Below are positions 1-10,399 of a stretch of 64,000 nucleotides of DNA, piece by piece (the first letter of the stretch is position 1; each line of letters starts with the position of its first letter). The notes under the pieces were generated by a model. That model worked only from the letters and a program-made list of their open reading frames with translations. It was not told the DNA's origin and ran no database searches. The translations under genes were made by a program, and so were the position numbers. The DNA is taken from NCBI GenBank assembly GCA_033439265.1, contig JAVTVX010000016.1, forward strand, positions 16,042,701-16,106,700, written 5' to 3'. Origin of the DNA: Dillenia suffruticosa. Its lineage: Eukaryota > Streptophyta > Magnoliopsida > Dilleniales > Dilleniaceae.

Positions 1-499
1 TTGGTTGTGATAGTTTTGGTTGTGACACTATAGTCACAAGTACAAGTGCTACTCTATTTTATACGGCATTTCTTGCACCGTTTGTCAAGCTTTTTCTCTT
101 TTTTTTTTCTTTTTTAATGGCTTATGCGCATTACAAACAATCTAAGAATCATTACAAAATATGATTTATAACTAGCTTTTTTTTACCAATTTTTATTAAA
201 TACCAAATATCAATCATAAGAATAATAATAAGAATATATAGAATATATAGAATATATATAGTAAACCTAAACCTAAACATTTGTGGAAGAAAAAACTTTG
301 CTAGCAAGAAGGCTCACCTCATAGATAGTCAACCATGTTAACCAGTCATCATAAAACAATTAAATACACAAACTTTACAAACTTATACTTACTACAAACT
401 TACTCTCATACATACATAGTCACATACATAATGAGTGTGATTATAAACCAACTACAGTCACAAACCTTACCAATTTTTCAAAGCAAAATACAAACTTAA
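1..499. other. AT-rich non-coding stretch
   Basis: No gene, element terminus or RNA is recognised here. The sequence is AT-rich with short runs such as repeated gaatata, and one short cctaaacctaaac run that is too small to be telomeric. Confidence 0.5.
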
Positions 500-1252
500 C
501 TACTCAAAATAACCTCCAAAAAAGCACAAGGATAGTCTGCAACGTCCTACTTCTTGTTCTAGAATTCCTATCCATGTCCATGTTCTTGTTGATGTTGGTG
601 TTGAATATATTGAATTTTTTTCCATCTTTATAAGTTTTTTTTCTAGACCAACAGATTCTTCATCTTCTTCATGTGCCTCTTTGGAGTCCATTTGCGGAAG
701 GACTAAATTTGACGATTGATAAGAAATTTGTACAGATGGGAAAGCTTGGGAAGCTGAAGCTATTTCAAGATTTTGAAAATTTCTACATATTGTACATAGA
801 GAGGACCTGGGTTCCCCTGATATTTCTCCAGACACAATGTGGCTCACCAACTTTAAAGTCAAAGAAGTATACGTAAGATTTGCTTCTCTTGATTTTTTGA
901 TTTCCATCATATATAAAGGAATTAAATAGTGAAAGCCTAGATTTTTATTTTGCATCAAGCAAGCCATCAGTCAGAAATCTTCTCTAGTGATTATGTTAGT
1001 TTTATACGTTCTGGGTCTCAGATAATTCAGGATTATATGATGGAGCAATGCTTCGTGCATGTCAAGAGATGTAACCTTATATTTAGTGGATCTAAGTTGG
1101 GGGTTCCTAAAACCTACCCTAACATCTTCTATGAAATGAGTATTTATAAATTCTTCGCGCAGAGAATAATGTATCGATTCTTTATTATTCATTCTACAGC
1201 TGATGTCAGATGAAAGCATCATTTCTTTAACTTGAAGATAACTCTTAAACAT
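500..1252 (-). pseudogene. Degenerate ORF, possible plant transposon-associated protein
   Basis: Two adjacent minus-strand open segments read as one broken protein of about 250 residues. The centre (HEALLHHIILNYLRPRTYKT, then MACLMQ...LIPLYMMEI) faintly resembles the 'putative plant transposon protein' domain found beside plant retroelements, where a segment about resolving home-range positions (LHHxV..N.xPR) precedes an aromatic-rich stretch and an acidic tail. The C-terminal part is acidic (EAHEEDEES). No catalytic motif is visible. It lies near the left window edge with no recognisable element ends around it. It is broken, and the family assignment is a guess from pattern; an unrecognised host gene fragment is equally possible. 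Confidence 0.3.
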
Positions 1253-2159
1253 GCATCTATACCTACGACTTTATATTGTGATATCATTTTTTTCCCTTTC
1301 TTCCTTACTCCCTTTATATGTTTCTATGTTATTATAAAACAATCTCACTAAACTATCATAATTTGGATTAGTTGGAAAAAAAGACTTTCTGGACATATTG
1401 TTTTTAGATGATCTACATACGAAAACTTAACAAATTCAAGAAATTACCAGTCAATTGCATCAACATGGATAACAGATTTGGAAAGAAAATTTTGATTAAA
1501 CGACTCACTGTGCTGTTTTGATGGAAAATCTTGATGGTTGAAACCCGCCATTGAGATTAATATTCAGATGGATGAGAGTTGGGTAAGAGATGGGATGAGA
1601 GTTGGGTGATAGTTGGGTAAGAGGTTGTTCCATTTTTTAAGTAAAAGAGTGAAAGTGTGTTTATAATTTGACTTGATAGAACAATATAGGTCATTTCATT
1701 TCCTATTTTTTCTTTTTTTCTTTTTTGATATTGACAAAACAATAGTACTATTATTGCCTTCGGTCAAATTCATACCAATACCACATACTGTTTAGGTGGG
1801 TGAGTTATTAAGAAAAGTTAGAGTTAGTTTTGTTTATTATTTCTAATCCCAAATAGCTACCTCCCACCTTTTTTATTCCTTATCTTTTTTCCCATTCAAC
1901 TTTTCATTATTTTCATGATTTAAATATGATAGATATATAATTGATTAGATGAATATATATTTTTTTAGATGATTTTGTATTAAATATATAGAACTTTTAC
2001 TTGCTTCAATTTATTTATTTATGAAACGGTTTATATAAATTCCATAAAAAACAAAAAATTAGAAAAAAAATACAAACACAATTAAATTAAATGAAATGGA
2101 ATTGATGAAAATAAAATATTGTAAAATGTAATAATTGAAGTATAAATAAAAATAAAGTT
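1253..2159. other. AT-rich spacer
   Basis: No coding region or element end is supported. A short tandem of atgagagttgggta-like units lies at about 1570-1625. Confidence 0.45.
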
Positions 2160-2826
2160 AGATTTTGTGAAATTACCATGACTTACCTACAATTACCATG
2201 AAGTTACTATCTACTTACCACTTACCATCTACATACCACGAGTATATATCACAAACTTATCACTATATAAATTTACTTATCTACTTACCTAGCTAAAACT
2301 ACAACTATCACAAATTTACCATAACTTACCACCTAAACTATTTTCACATATAAAGGTATATGATACAAATATCATAACAATTTTAGGTTTTATAGATGTT
2401 ACAATATATAGATTAGTATAAACAGAATTTATACAAACAGTTTATTCAAACTGTGAGAATTGAATGTAGTTTTAAAAAACGGTAGAATTTGTGTGTTACC
2501 ATACATCTAAAACCTATAGAGATGGTATTGTTAAATAGACAATAAAAAAGATTTATATTGAAATTGTTTTTAAATCGTAACAAAAAGATTATTACATTTA
2601 CTCACCATAATTTTTAACCATCACAATTGAATATTGCTTTACAGATTGTTGTGGTAGCTTTACTCACACTTGCTAAACTTTTCTTCATGTACATTTTAGT
2701 CGGTTGGGAAAGGCTTATATTTTTCGACGATTTCGTCATAGGGCGTCTCTATAAACCATAAAATCCGTGACTAAAAGTTATCGACGCTAAAAGTTACCAT
2801 CAGCACAACGCTTTAATTTTGTAGTG
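2160..2826 (-). mobile_element. Left-type end of a large CACTA relative, reverse orientation
   Basis: The segment ends in ATTTTGTAGTG at 2826. Read in reverse it begins CACTACAAAATTAAAGCG, followed by GGTAAC and TATAGAGACG motifs, matching the left end of the 18.3-kb CACTA at 5152 in order and spacing. Upstream (about 2160-2340) are ttacca-type AT-rich repeats like those inside the related elements. The three bases after the terminus are TTT; the partner end is not in the window or is unrecognisable. The element is therefore a fragment or runs off the left edge. Confidence 0.6.
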
Positions 2827-2829
2827 TTT

Positions 2830-3246
2830 AGAGTTGTGTCCGTGCGAACCTCCATGATTGTCTCATGCGCTAGCCTTACAGCTGCTTGAGCATTGACATG
2901 AGTGTTGCTTGTAGCATCGTGAGAGGCTGCAACACATGGGTGGACGTGGGCCCACGTGAGGGTGCCAAGAATCAACAATGGAAAATATCCGTCATTGATA
3001 GTGAAGTATCAGCGAAAGATTTGCGACAGAATTTTTAGCAATGAAAAATTAATGTTATTAATATTCAGCAGGGTGGTAAATTACTAATAGTTTAGCAACG
3101 GATATATTTCGTTGGTAATATTTAGCGGCATGGTTTTCAGCAACAGATTTAGCGATGAAATTTTCGTTATTAATACTTTTTAGTGACGGAATTTTTACTA
3201 TTAACGACAGATATTTCCGTCGCTGATACCTTTTTTTCTAGTAGTG
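2830..3246. mobile_element. CACTA fragment with GCGACGG-type subterminal repeats
   Basis: From about 2966 to the terminal CTAGTAGTG at 3246 the sequence is collinear with the right half of the 1.2-kb CACTA at 5206-6374: 'gccaagaatc', 'aatatccgtc', alternating agcgacgg/ccgtcgct units and 'ggttttcagc' occur in the same order. A GC-richer part (2840-2965) precedes it, as in that element, and a weak tRNA B-box-like GGTTCGCACGG (minus strand) lies near 2840. No left terminus was found, so this is a partial copy. Confidence 0.6.
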
Positions 3247-3364
3247 TTGTTTACCTTAAGTCGACTTGGCCTGTTTCACAAGTCTACTTGTTTATCAACT
3301 TCATAGTGTCGCAATCTAGGTTGAAAAAAGCAAGCTAGAAAGGAAAAAAAAATCAACTAGAGTA

Positions 3365-3500
3365 AACCCTTTGTTTTGCAGCAATGAATTGCTTATCAAA
3401 CATTTCTCTCAGGCCATACTTGTACTTGAAACCAGTGTCCAAGAGCTTCTTTGAGGACAAGGGAGGCTGTACTCTTGTCTTTGTCCTTGAACTCACTTCA
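3365..3500 (-). pseudogene. Last exon of the SDR pseudogene
   Basis: The minus strand reads LSSKKLLDTGFKYKYGLREM then FDKQF, the diagnostic C-terminal block of vestitone reductase/DFR-like proteins (SSKKL.D.GFK.KYG..EMFD). The tail after FDKQF diverges from the usual cysteine/lysine-rich end. Confidence 0.82.
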
Positions 3501-3561
3501 GTGAAAAGGAAGCGGAAAAATAATAATAATAAGATAGAAGCACACTGTCAATTTTTTTAAA

Positions 3562-3601
<40 letters not shown>

Positions 3602-3989
3602 AATCAAACCAAAACATAAAAAGGTCATATTAAAAAAAATATTATTTAGGTAGTGTTTGGGAAATCTCAATTTATCTCGATTTACCTTTTTATTTATAAT
3701 ATTTTTAATTAAAATAAAAACTTTTTAATCAGAAATAATAAAATTTCTCTATATAACAAATTAAAATTATTGTAATATTAACAATTCTTTTACTAATATC
3801 TGTCTAATGTTACATAAATCTAATTTTAAGCTTTTCAAACAGGACTTCATCTTTCTAGTTCTTGAACACCTTTATCATGAGTTCTTTTTTCTCTTTTTTG
3901 TATAAGAAAAATGGAAGAAGGAGAGAAAATGGAACATAAACATTGATGCATAGAGAGAGAAACAAAGTGAGGGAACTACTCTAGAGATG
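3501..3989. other. Intron of the SDR pseudogene with (TA)n
   Basis: AT-rich sequence between the last two pseudogene exons. A TA dinucleotide run lies at about 3565-3597. No other feature is seen. Confidence 0.55.
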
Positions 3990-4148
3990 GAGTTGAATAC
4001 TACAAGACTGTTGCCGAAAGAAATTCAGCAATCTCCAAAACTGATTTGTGTTCGCAGAACAAGTGAAGCGAATCATTGTATCGGAATATTCAAGAAGGAA
4101 AATGTGCGCACTTGCCACATCATCTACGTGCACCAAGGGATAACAAAG
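3990..4148 (-). pseudogene. Fourth exon of the SDR pseudogene
   Basis: The minus strand reads HVDDVASAHIFLLEYSDTM, then a decayed R-F-TCSANT segment and EIAEFLSATV. This corresponds to the conserved V-H-V-D-D-V block and the following cofactor-pocket helix of DFR-like reductases. Small indels disturb the frame after the LLEY part. Confidence 0.8.
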
Positions 4149-4447
4149 AAAATGACATAAATCCTTTAAACCTATATAAACAATACTAAAAGAAATTGTT
4201 TAAATAAATAAGATATAAATTTTATGTTCAAGTTCATAATTTTGAAATCCTTGGTTGATGACGGCTCACCAAAAAATTAGCAGCTACAAATTAGATTTCA
4301 ATTAGGTAAAAATACCTATAGCAGATGGTAATGTTGGTGGTCTAGCACCCAGCAGAATATCAAAATTTTAAGAAATTTTACAAATTTGTAATACCATAGA
4401 TCATAAAATTGCTTAATATATTATGAAAAAAAATAGAAAATTCATAC

Positions 4448-4960
4448 CTAAAATCATCAAAAGAGCGATGGTCACAGTCAATGGAACTTGAGGAGCCAGA
4501 AAGGGTCCAAAGAGAAGAGAAGGAAGCTAAGTTACCAAATCCAAGCCATTCTTTTCTGCAAAATCTAGTGCAGTTTTTTCGACCAATATCTTTGAGGCAC
4601 TGTAAGAGCTTTCATACACTTTTAACTCTCAAACACAATCAATGTCACGCCAAATATTCTCATACACAACATTGATTTCCTTGTCATGAACATTTAGGAC
4701 AGCACACTGGAGGTGTACACAACTCTCTTGATTGTCTTGGAATTAAGGCATGCCCTTAGTATCACTAATGTACCTCGTATTGTTGTTTTGGCCACAACTT
4801 CTGGTTCCTCCAAATTTCACGAGATAGGCAACAAGGAAAACACCTGTGCATCCATTGATGGCTTCATTGAAGCTCACCGGTATGCTTAGATCTACTATGA
4901 ATATTTGGAGCTTCTCTTTTGCTCTTGGTAGGTTGGTAAGATAACTCATGTCCTTTCTAC
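4448..4960 (-). pseudogene. Central exons of the SDR pseudogene
   Basis: The acceptor is the CAG ending at 4961. The reading opens RKDMSYLTNLPRAKEKLQIF and continues through GCTGVFLVA. After a frameshift near 4825 it reads EEPEVVAKTTIRGTL and RVVYTSSV (about 4705-4722). After another shift it reads NVHDKEINVV and YSASKILVEK (catalytic Tyr and Lys codons at about 4590-4604), then FAEKNGLDLVT. The segment ends at a donor-like AG/GTATGAA at 4448. The intron normally found in this stretch by the family is not apparent, so the limits between exons 2 and 3 are uncertain. Confidence 0.85.
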
Positions 4961-5148
4961 CTGGACAGGTGTAAAACAATGCCTATTACTCCTTCTGATC
5001 CTTTTTCTTTTCGTGGTTTTAAGGTTTTTCTACAAAAATTAAGAAAGCAATTTAATAATTTAAATTATACGAAAAGAATAGTTTAATCTTATTTAATTTA
5101 CCATTTCTCTTAATTAATGTTTTCCCTCTCTCCACTAATCTTCTATAC

Positions 5149-5151
5149 ATA
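5149..5151. repeat. Target duplication ATA of the 18.3-kb CACTA
   Basis: ATA here and ATA at 23480-23482 directly flank CACTA and TAGTG. Confidence 0.75.
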
Positions 5152-5205
5152 CACTACAAAATTAAATCCCTAACGGTAACTTTTATTATTGGTGACCTTT
5201 AGTGA

Positions 5206-6374
5206 CACTACAAGAAAACAGGATATCGGCAACGGAAAATTACCGACGGAAAAAAAATCCGTCGTAAATAGCGAACCGAGAGATTAGCGATAGAAATTAG
5301 CTACGAAAATATTTTCCCCGCTAATCCGTCACTGTAGTGGTCTAGAGTTAAAAAAAAAAATTGTATAACTATCAGTGACGGAAAAAATCCATTGCTAATT
5401 CGTTGGTGTAGTGGTGTAGGGTAAAAAAAATTATATATATATTTACAGCTATCAGGGATGGATTAGTGATGGATTTTTAGCGATAGAAAATATTTGTCGC
5501 TAATCCGTCACTGATAATTGTACAATCACTGATAAATTAGTGACGAAAATTTTAGCGACAGATTATTTTTTTTCTATTTTTATTTTTCTTCTCTTTTATT
5601 ATTTGATAATTCTTTTCTTTTTTTCTTTTATTTATTTTATTTTTTTTGTTTTTTTCTATTATTTTATTATTTAATTTAATGGATAAATAAAAATAATAAT
5701 TTGTTATTCTATCTTAATTAATCAAAGAAATATTTTATTTCATTATTTTGCGCAAATTTAATCAATGTTGAATTTAAACAGTTAGAAAAATTCAATGAAA
5801 AAATTACCCCAAGGTAACGAAAAAAAAAAGAGATGAGAGTGAGATAAGAAAAAAGTGAGAGTGAGACTAATATTAAAAAAAGTGAGAGCTAGACAATAAA
5901 AAAAAAATATTACAGAACGGATTGTGGTATAGTGGCTGGACAGCTTATAATCCACTTTGCGTACACATGTTCGATTTCCGGTGGAGACAATATTTGCAAA
6001 AAAAAATGCAAGGCGTGCGCTTGGGCTGACGGGCGGGCGCTCAGGATGTGTAGGGGAGCGCACACTCGCCCTCAGATGCCAAGAATCAGTGACGGAAAAT
6101 ATCCGTCGCTGATAGCGAACTATTATTGATGAATTTTTTAGTGACGAAAAATTTTTGTCGCTATTTCATTGCTGATACTTTTATATATTATCTTTTATCA
6201 ACGACGGATTAATGACAGATTTTTTAGCAACAGAAAATTTCCGTCGCTGATAATTTAGTGACGAATAGTATTTCATCAGTAATATTTAGTGAGGTGGTTT
6301 TCAGCGACGGATTTGGCGATGGTTTTTTATGATCTATAGAGATGCTTTTTATGATATCTTATTTTCCAGTAGTG
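5206..6374. mobile_element. 1.2-kb non-autonomous CACTA, GCGACGG type
   Basis: Left end CACTACAAGAAAACAGGATATC, right end (reversed) CACTACTGGAAAATAAGATATC. The flanking triplets TGA (5203-5205) and TGA (6375-6377) match. Subterminal regions carry many agcgacgga/tccgtcgct units in both orientations, the presumed TNPA-binding sites. The centre has a tRNA-like module and a GC-rich patch (about 6000-6078). There is no transposase coding sequence. It was inserted 54 bp inside the left end of the 18.3-kb CACTA; removing it restores the terminal sequence shared with the end at 2826. Confidence 0.88.
5915..6000 (+). repeat. tRNA-like module inside the 1.2-kb CACTA
   Basis: An A-box-like TGGTATAGTGG (5925-5935) and a B-box-like GTTCGATTTCC (5969-5979) are 33 bp apart, followed by an A run and a GC-rich tail. 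This fits a tRNA pseudogene or SINE head. It lacks the pairing expected of a working tRNA, so it is not called as a tRNA gene. Confidence 0.5.
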
Positions 6375-6529
6375 TGACAGTTTTTTATGATCTATAGAGA
6401 CGTTTTTCATGAAACCGTTGGGATTATATACATTTCAATGATATAAAATTGTCCATTGGGAAAAGTTTATCAACCGTTAGTAAAGATAGCTCAATTATCT
6501 ATACAAACCATATTTAATTCTGATAGTTA

Positions 6530-7460
6530 TCACTTGTAGTCAGTAAACGTGATAGTTTTTAGGGATGATTTGAAAACAGTATCTACATGACTCTTCTTTA
6601 TTATTTACTTAACCATATCGTCTACATAAGTTCTACATTTATACTAACTCATATATTGCACTGTTTTTAAAAATTATGCTCAATTCTGACAGTTATTACT
6701 TATGGCCAATAAATGTGACAATCTTTAAGGACGGTTTAAAAACAGTGTCTATATAACTCTTCTTTAGTGTCCATTTAACCATACCGTCTGTATAAATTAT
6801 GCATCTATGCTAACCGATATATTTTACCTCTGTAAATGCTATCTACCATTCGGATGATCATCACTTGTCGTCAATAAATGTGGACCTCTTTAATAATGGC
6901 TTGAAAAGAGTCTCTACATGAGTTTTCTTTACTAACTACTAAATCATACCATTTGCATAAGTTCTATACCTATACTAACCTATACATTGCACCATTTGTA
7001 AAAGTGATGTTCAATTAGAATGGTTATCAGTTGTCGTTAGTAAATGAGGCACTTTTAGTAATAGTTTGAAAATAGTCTCTATATAAGTCTTATTTACCGA
7101 CTGTAGAATCATATCGTCTATATAAGTGCTATAGTTATGCTAACTCATAGATTGTACCGTATGTAAATACTATGGATGATTCTGAGTGTTATCACCTTTC
7201 ATCAATAAATGTTTCAGCTTTTAGGGACAATTTAAAAACAGACTCTATATGGTTAATTTATACTTTCCGCTAAACCATATCGTCTATATAAGTCTATGAC
7301 TATACTAACACATATATTGTGCCATTTGTAAATGCTATATACTATTCTAACGATTGTTAGTTTTCATCGGTAAAAGTGGTACTCTTTAGGGACTATTTAA
7401 AAATAGTCTCTATATGTGTCATCTATATTGATTACTGAGTTTTACCGTCCGTATAGTCTT
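6530..7460 (+). repeat. Degenerate tandem array, period about 166 bp, about 6 copies
   Basis: Successive units begin at about 6530, 6690, 6857, 7024, 7189 and 7356. Each contains, in order, 'atcactt..tcaataaatg', '..ttaaaaacagtctctatat', 'aaccataccgtctatataagt' and 'tactaacctatatattg.acc.ttgtaaa'. Units are diverged but keep order and length. The array sits in the left subterminal part of the 18.3-kb CACTA, and its CCGTC motifs recur at the other end of the element. Confidence 0.75.
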
Positions 7461-7464
7461 TAGG

Positions 7465-8400
7465 ATGGTTTAAAAATGTAAGGATTAAGGTATCAAAACA
7501 TTTGTGATTCCTGATAGTAAGTTGCAACAACATTGGATAATCTGGGATAATAGGTAGTGCGTTGTTATAACAGGTGGTAAGTTTGCAATAAGAGGTGATA
7601 ATTTTATGATAACTTATGGTAAGATTGCGATATCTAGTAGTAATATAGTGTAGTAATATTGTTATATATTGGAGTGAAATACTGTATAATGATTTTGCGG
7701 TAACAGCTACTAAATTACCATATATAGGTGGTAAAGTACAATAATAGATGGTAAAGTGCATAATATTATTATACATTGGAATTGCGATAATAGGTAGTAA
7801 GTCTATGATAAAATATGGTAAGATTACAATAATTGTTGGTAAGTCAGCACCAACAAGGGCAAGCAAGTGCGATAGATCGCGTAAGCACGCACGGTAGATT
7901 GTGCAAGCGTGCAGTAGACCGCTAGTACATGGATCGTACAAACGTGCGTGGTAGACTACAAAAGCGCGCAATAGATTTGACTTTGTGATTTAAAAATTTA
8001 AGGGTAAACCATTTGCGATATCTAGTGGTAAGTTGCAATAACAAAGGATAATTTGAGATTGCTGGTGGTGTGTTATTATAACAGTTGGTAAGTTCGTGAT
8101 AAGAGGTAATAATTTTGCAATAACTTGTGATATGTTTGCGATAATTAATGGTAATATACTGTGGTAATATTGTTATATATTGGAGTGAAATACTGTGTAG
8201 TGATTTAGTGATAATAGATGCTAAATTACCACCTATGTGTGGCAAAGTACGGTAATGGGTGGTAAAATGTGGTAATATTATTATACATTAGAGTTGCGAT
8301 ACTTAGTGGTAAAATTGTAATAACAGGTAGTAAGTTTGCAATAACAAGTGGTAAGATTGTGATAACTAGTGGTAAGTCAGCGCTAATAAGAGAAAGCACA
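7465..8400 (+). repeat. Duplicated ggtaag-rich block
   Basis: Two diverged copies (about 7465-7860 and 7985-8400) share 'gttgcaa.aaca..ggataat', 'gtggtaagtt', 'tattggagtgaaatactgt' and 'attattatacatt' in the same order. Between them, 7855-7980 is a GC-richer patch with repeated gtaga.cg..caagcg words that recur at 21510-21660. The long minus-strand open frames here come from the repeat and are not genes. Confidence 0.65.
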
Positions 8401-8984
8401 TGGTGGTAAGTCAGAGCTAATATTTTCTACAATATGACCAATAAGATTTAAATCATTACAACACTCTGAAATTGGGAGTAGATATTCAAAAATTTGGACT
8501 AGAACAATATGTTCAGAATTTGGAATAAGAACAGAGAATAGAGTAACAACCTATTTATATTAAAAAAACTTTAAATAAATTTTGTACCTAGAATAATAAA
8601 CTAAATATCATTGCACCAAAAACACTAATTTCCCTAAATATTTCTTATTGTTAGAAGACCCACTAGTTCGATCTTTTTTCTCCATTTCTAGTTCTATCTT
8701 CAAAATTTTCTCACAAAAGGGATTCACCATCCAAAACTTTTCAAAAAGACAAAAGATTTGCCATTGAAACTTCTCAAAAATGGGATTTGCCGTCATATCT
8801 TCTCATAAATGGATTTCGTCATCAAAACCTTTAGAAATTTCCTTCTCTGTTTTCGAAAACCTAACTTCCTTTGGTAACTTCCCTTCTTCAATTCCCTCCA
8901 ACTCTTATTCACCCCTACTGTTGGATGGTCCTCTACATAATGCCAGCCATTAGATCAGATGTTCTGTCAAATAACTTCTAATTC
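8401..8984. other. Unassigned interior of the 18.3-kb CACTA
   Basis: AT-rich sequence, including a C/T-rich leader-like stretch (8640-8930) with repeated 'tctcaaaaatgggatt' words, resembling the leader regions that precede the TNPA-like gene in related elements. No coding region is supported. Confidence 0.4.
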
Positions 8985-9185
8985 TTTTTAAGTTTAAAGG
9001 ACATCCAACTAATTACCCCAATCATTGGATCAATTGCAGTGTGATATATCTATTTAAGAGCTTGCCCCAATTGTTGGATGAAATGTGATTTATGCAATTT
9101 GGGGTTGACAATGTGGCAGAAAAGGAACCAATTTGGGATTGCTTTCGTGACATACAAATGCACCATGATTTTCCAATAACATGCG
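8985..9185 (+). repeat. Repeat copy shared with 20265-20445
   Basis: It shares 'gcttgccccaa..ttggatgaaat', 'aatgtggca.aaaaggaa' and 'ttgggattgctttcgtg' in order with 20265-20445. The copies lie on opposite sides of the nested CACTA 9945-20128, in direct orientation. Confidence 0.7.
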
Positions 9186-9289
9186 GTCTTTGTTACATTA
9201 CTATTTGTAATGCTAGATTACTATATGTGATGCTAAAGTACATTATGCAATACCAGTCGTTGGACCAATTTGGGATAAAGTCAAGTGGC

Positions 9290-9935
9290 ATTGTAATCCA
9301 CCGTTGGATCAAGTGGTATTGTAGTTCTATCATGCATTGGATGAGTGGAGAAAATTATTTAAATGTACTGACATTATGTTACATAATGTAATGTTACAAT
9401 ATGAAATTATGATAATTTATTAACTAATTGGACATTATAACTAACTAATATATAATGTAGTATTACAATATGACATTTTGACAATTCATTGACCAATTGG
9501 GTATTATGACTAATTGTTATATAATATAGTGTTACAATATGTTATTATGACAATTCACACATTAGAAATGTAATGGTATATAATGACATTATGTTATATG
9601 ACATAATTAATTATCAATATTAGTAATTTAAATAATATTACATATGGTGTTATATTGTAACTCACCATTGGATTAAGTGACATTGTAGTTCTCTCATGCG
9701 TTGGATGAGTAGAAGAAGTTATTTAAATGTAATAATACTATATTACAAAATGTAGTGTTACAAAATGAAATTATGACAATTCATTGACCAATTGGACATT
9801 ATGACTAATTAATACATAACGTGGCATTACAATATGTTATTATAACAATTCACACATTAGAAATGTAATGGTACATAATGACATTATACTATATATTGTA
9901 ATTAGTAATTTAAATAATGCTACATGATATCTAAT
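9290..9935 (+). repeat. Tandem duplication of about 363 bp
   Basis: 'accgttggatcaagtg..attgtagttct.tcatgc.ttggatgagt' at about 9305 recurs at about 9668, followed in both by the same aatgt..tacaatatg..attatgacaattca series. Confidence 0.65.
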
Positions 9936-10059
9936 ATTAATAATCACTACAAAAAAGAGACATTTACCCGCGGTCAAAGACCGTTGGTAAAGATCCCAAA
10001 ATCCATTGGCAAAGACTCTAGGGTCTTCTCTAGCAGCCAAGAATTCCACTGGCTGTACC

Positions 10060-10270
10060 AGCGCTAGTAAAAGGCTGTGCTAGCGGCCACCAGGCCACTG
10101 GCATTTCTCCGGACATGCTCTGGCCTATTATATTAGTGGTATGCTCTGGACTATTACTTTGGCATTGCTCTGGACATTTGCCAGCGGCCAGGCTGCTAGC
10201 ATTGCTCTGTACATGCTCCGGACATTTGCCAGTGGACTATTATTTTGGCATTACTCTGCACATTACTTTT
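10060..10270 (+). repeat. Short repeats gctctggac/ccagcggcc
   Basis: Words such as 'tgctctggac', 'catttgccag' and 'cggccaggc' recur several times in about 200 bp near the left end of the 10.2-kb CACTA. They fit subterminal repeats of this family; the right terminus has similar 'ccgctggtaaa' words. Confidence 0.6.
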
Positions 10271-10399
10271 ACTATTGTAATTAACCAAACAGAACTAGAG
10301 AGAGAGAGAGAGAATTCAGCTTCACATGATAGCACACCAGCTAGAAACCATAATATCCTGGGTTCATCTAAGTTCATACGTTTCTATTAAGGCCTTTTT

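Noticed and set aside
262-282. Telomere-like cctaaacctaaac run
   Set aside because: Only two imperfect units; plant telomeres need long TTTAGGG arrays, and this is interior sequence.
5915-6000. Functional tRNA gene
   Set aside because: A- and B-box-like words are present, but acceptor and anticodon arms do not pair convincingly by eye; kept only as a tRNA-like module.
5152-6374. Element running from the first CACTA at 5152 to the TAGTG at 6374
   Set aside because: Triplets ATA and TGA do not match; 5206-6374 (TGA/TGA) and 5152-23479 (ATA/ATA) do.
7432-8245. Overlapping minus-strand open frames of 179 and 107 codons
   Set aside because: They fall in the duplicated ggtaag-rich block; both read the same repeat (ITILL.YIT.., YCKLTTCYNN) and have low-complexity composition.
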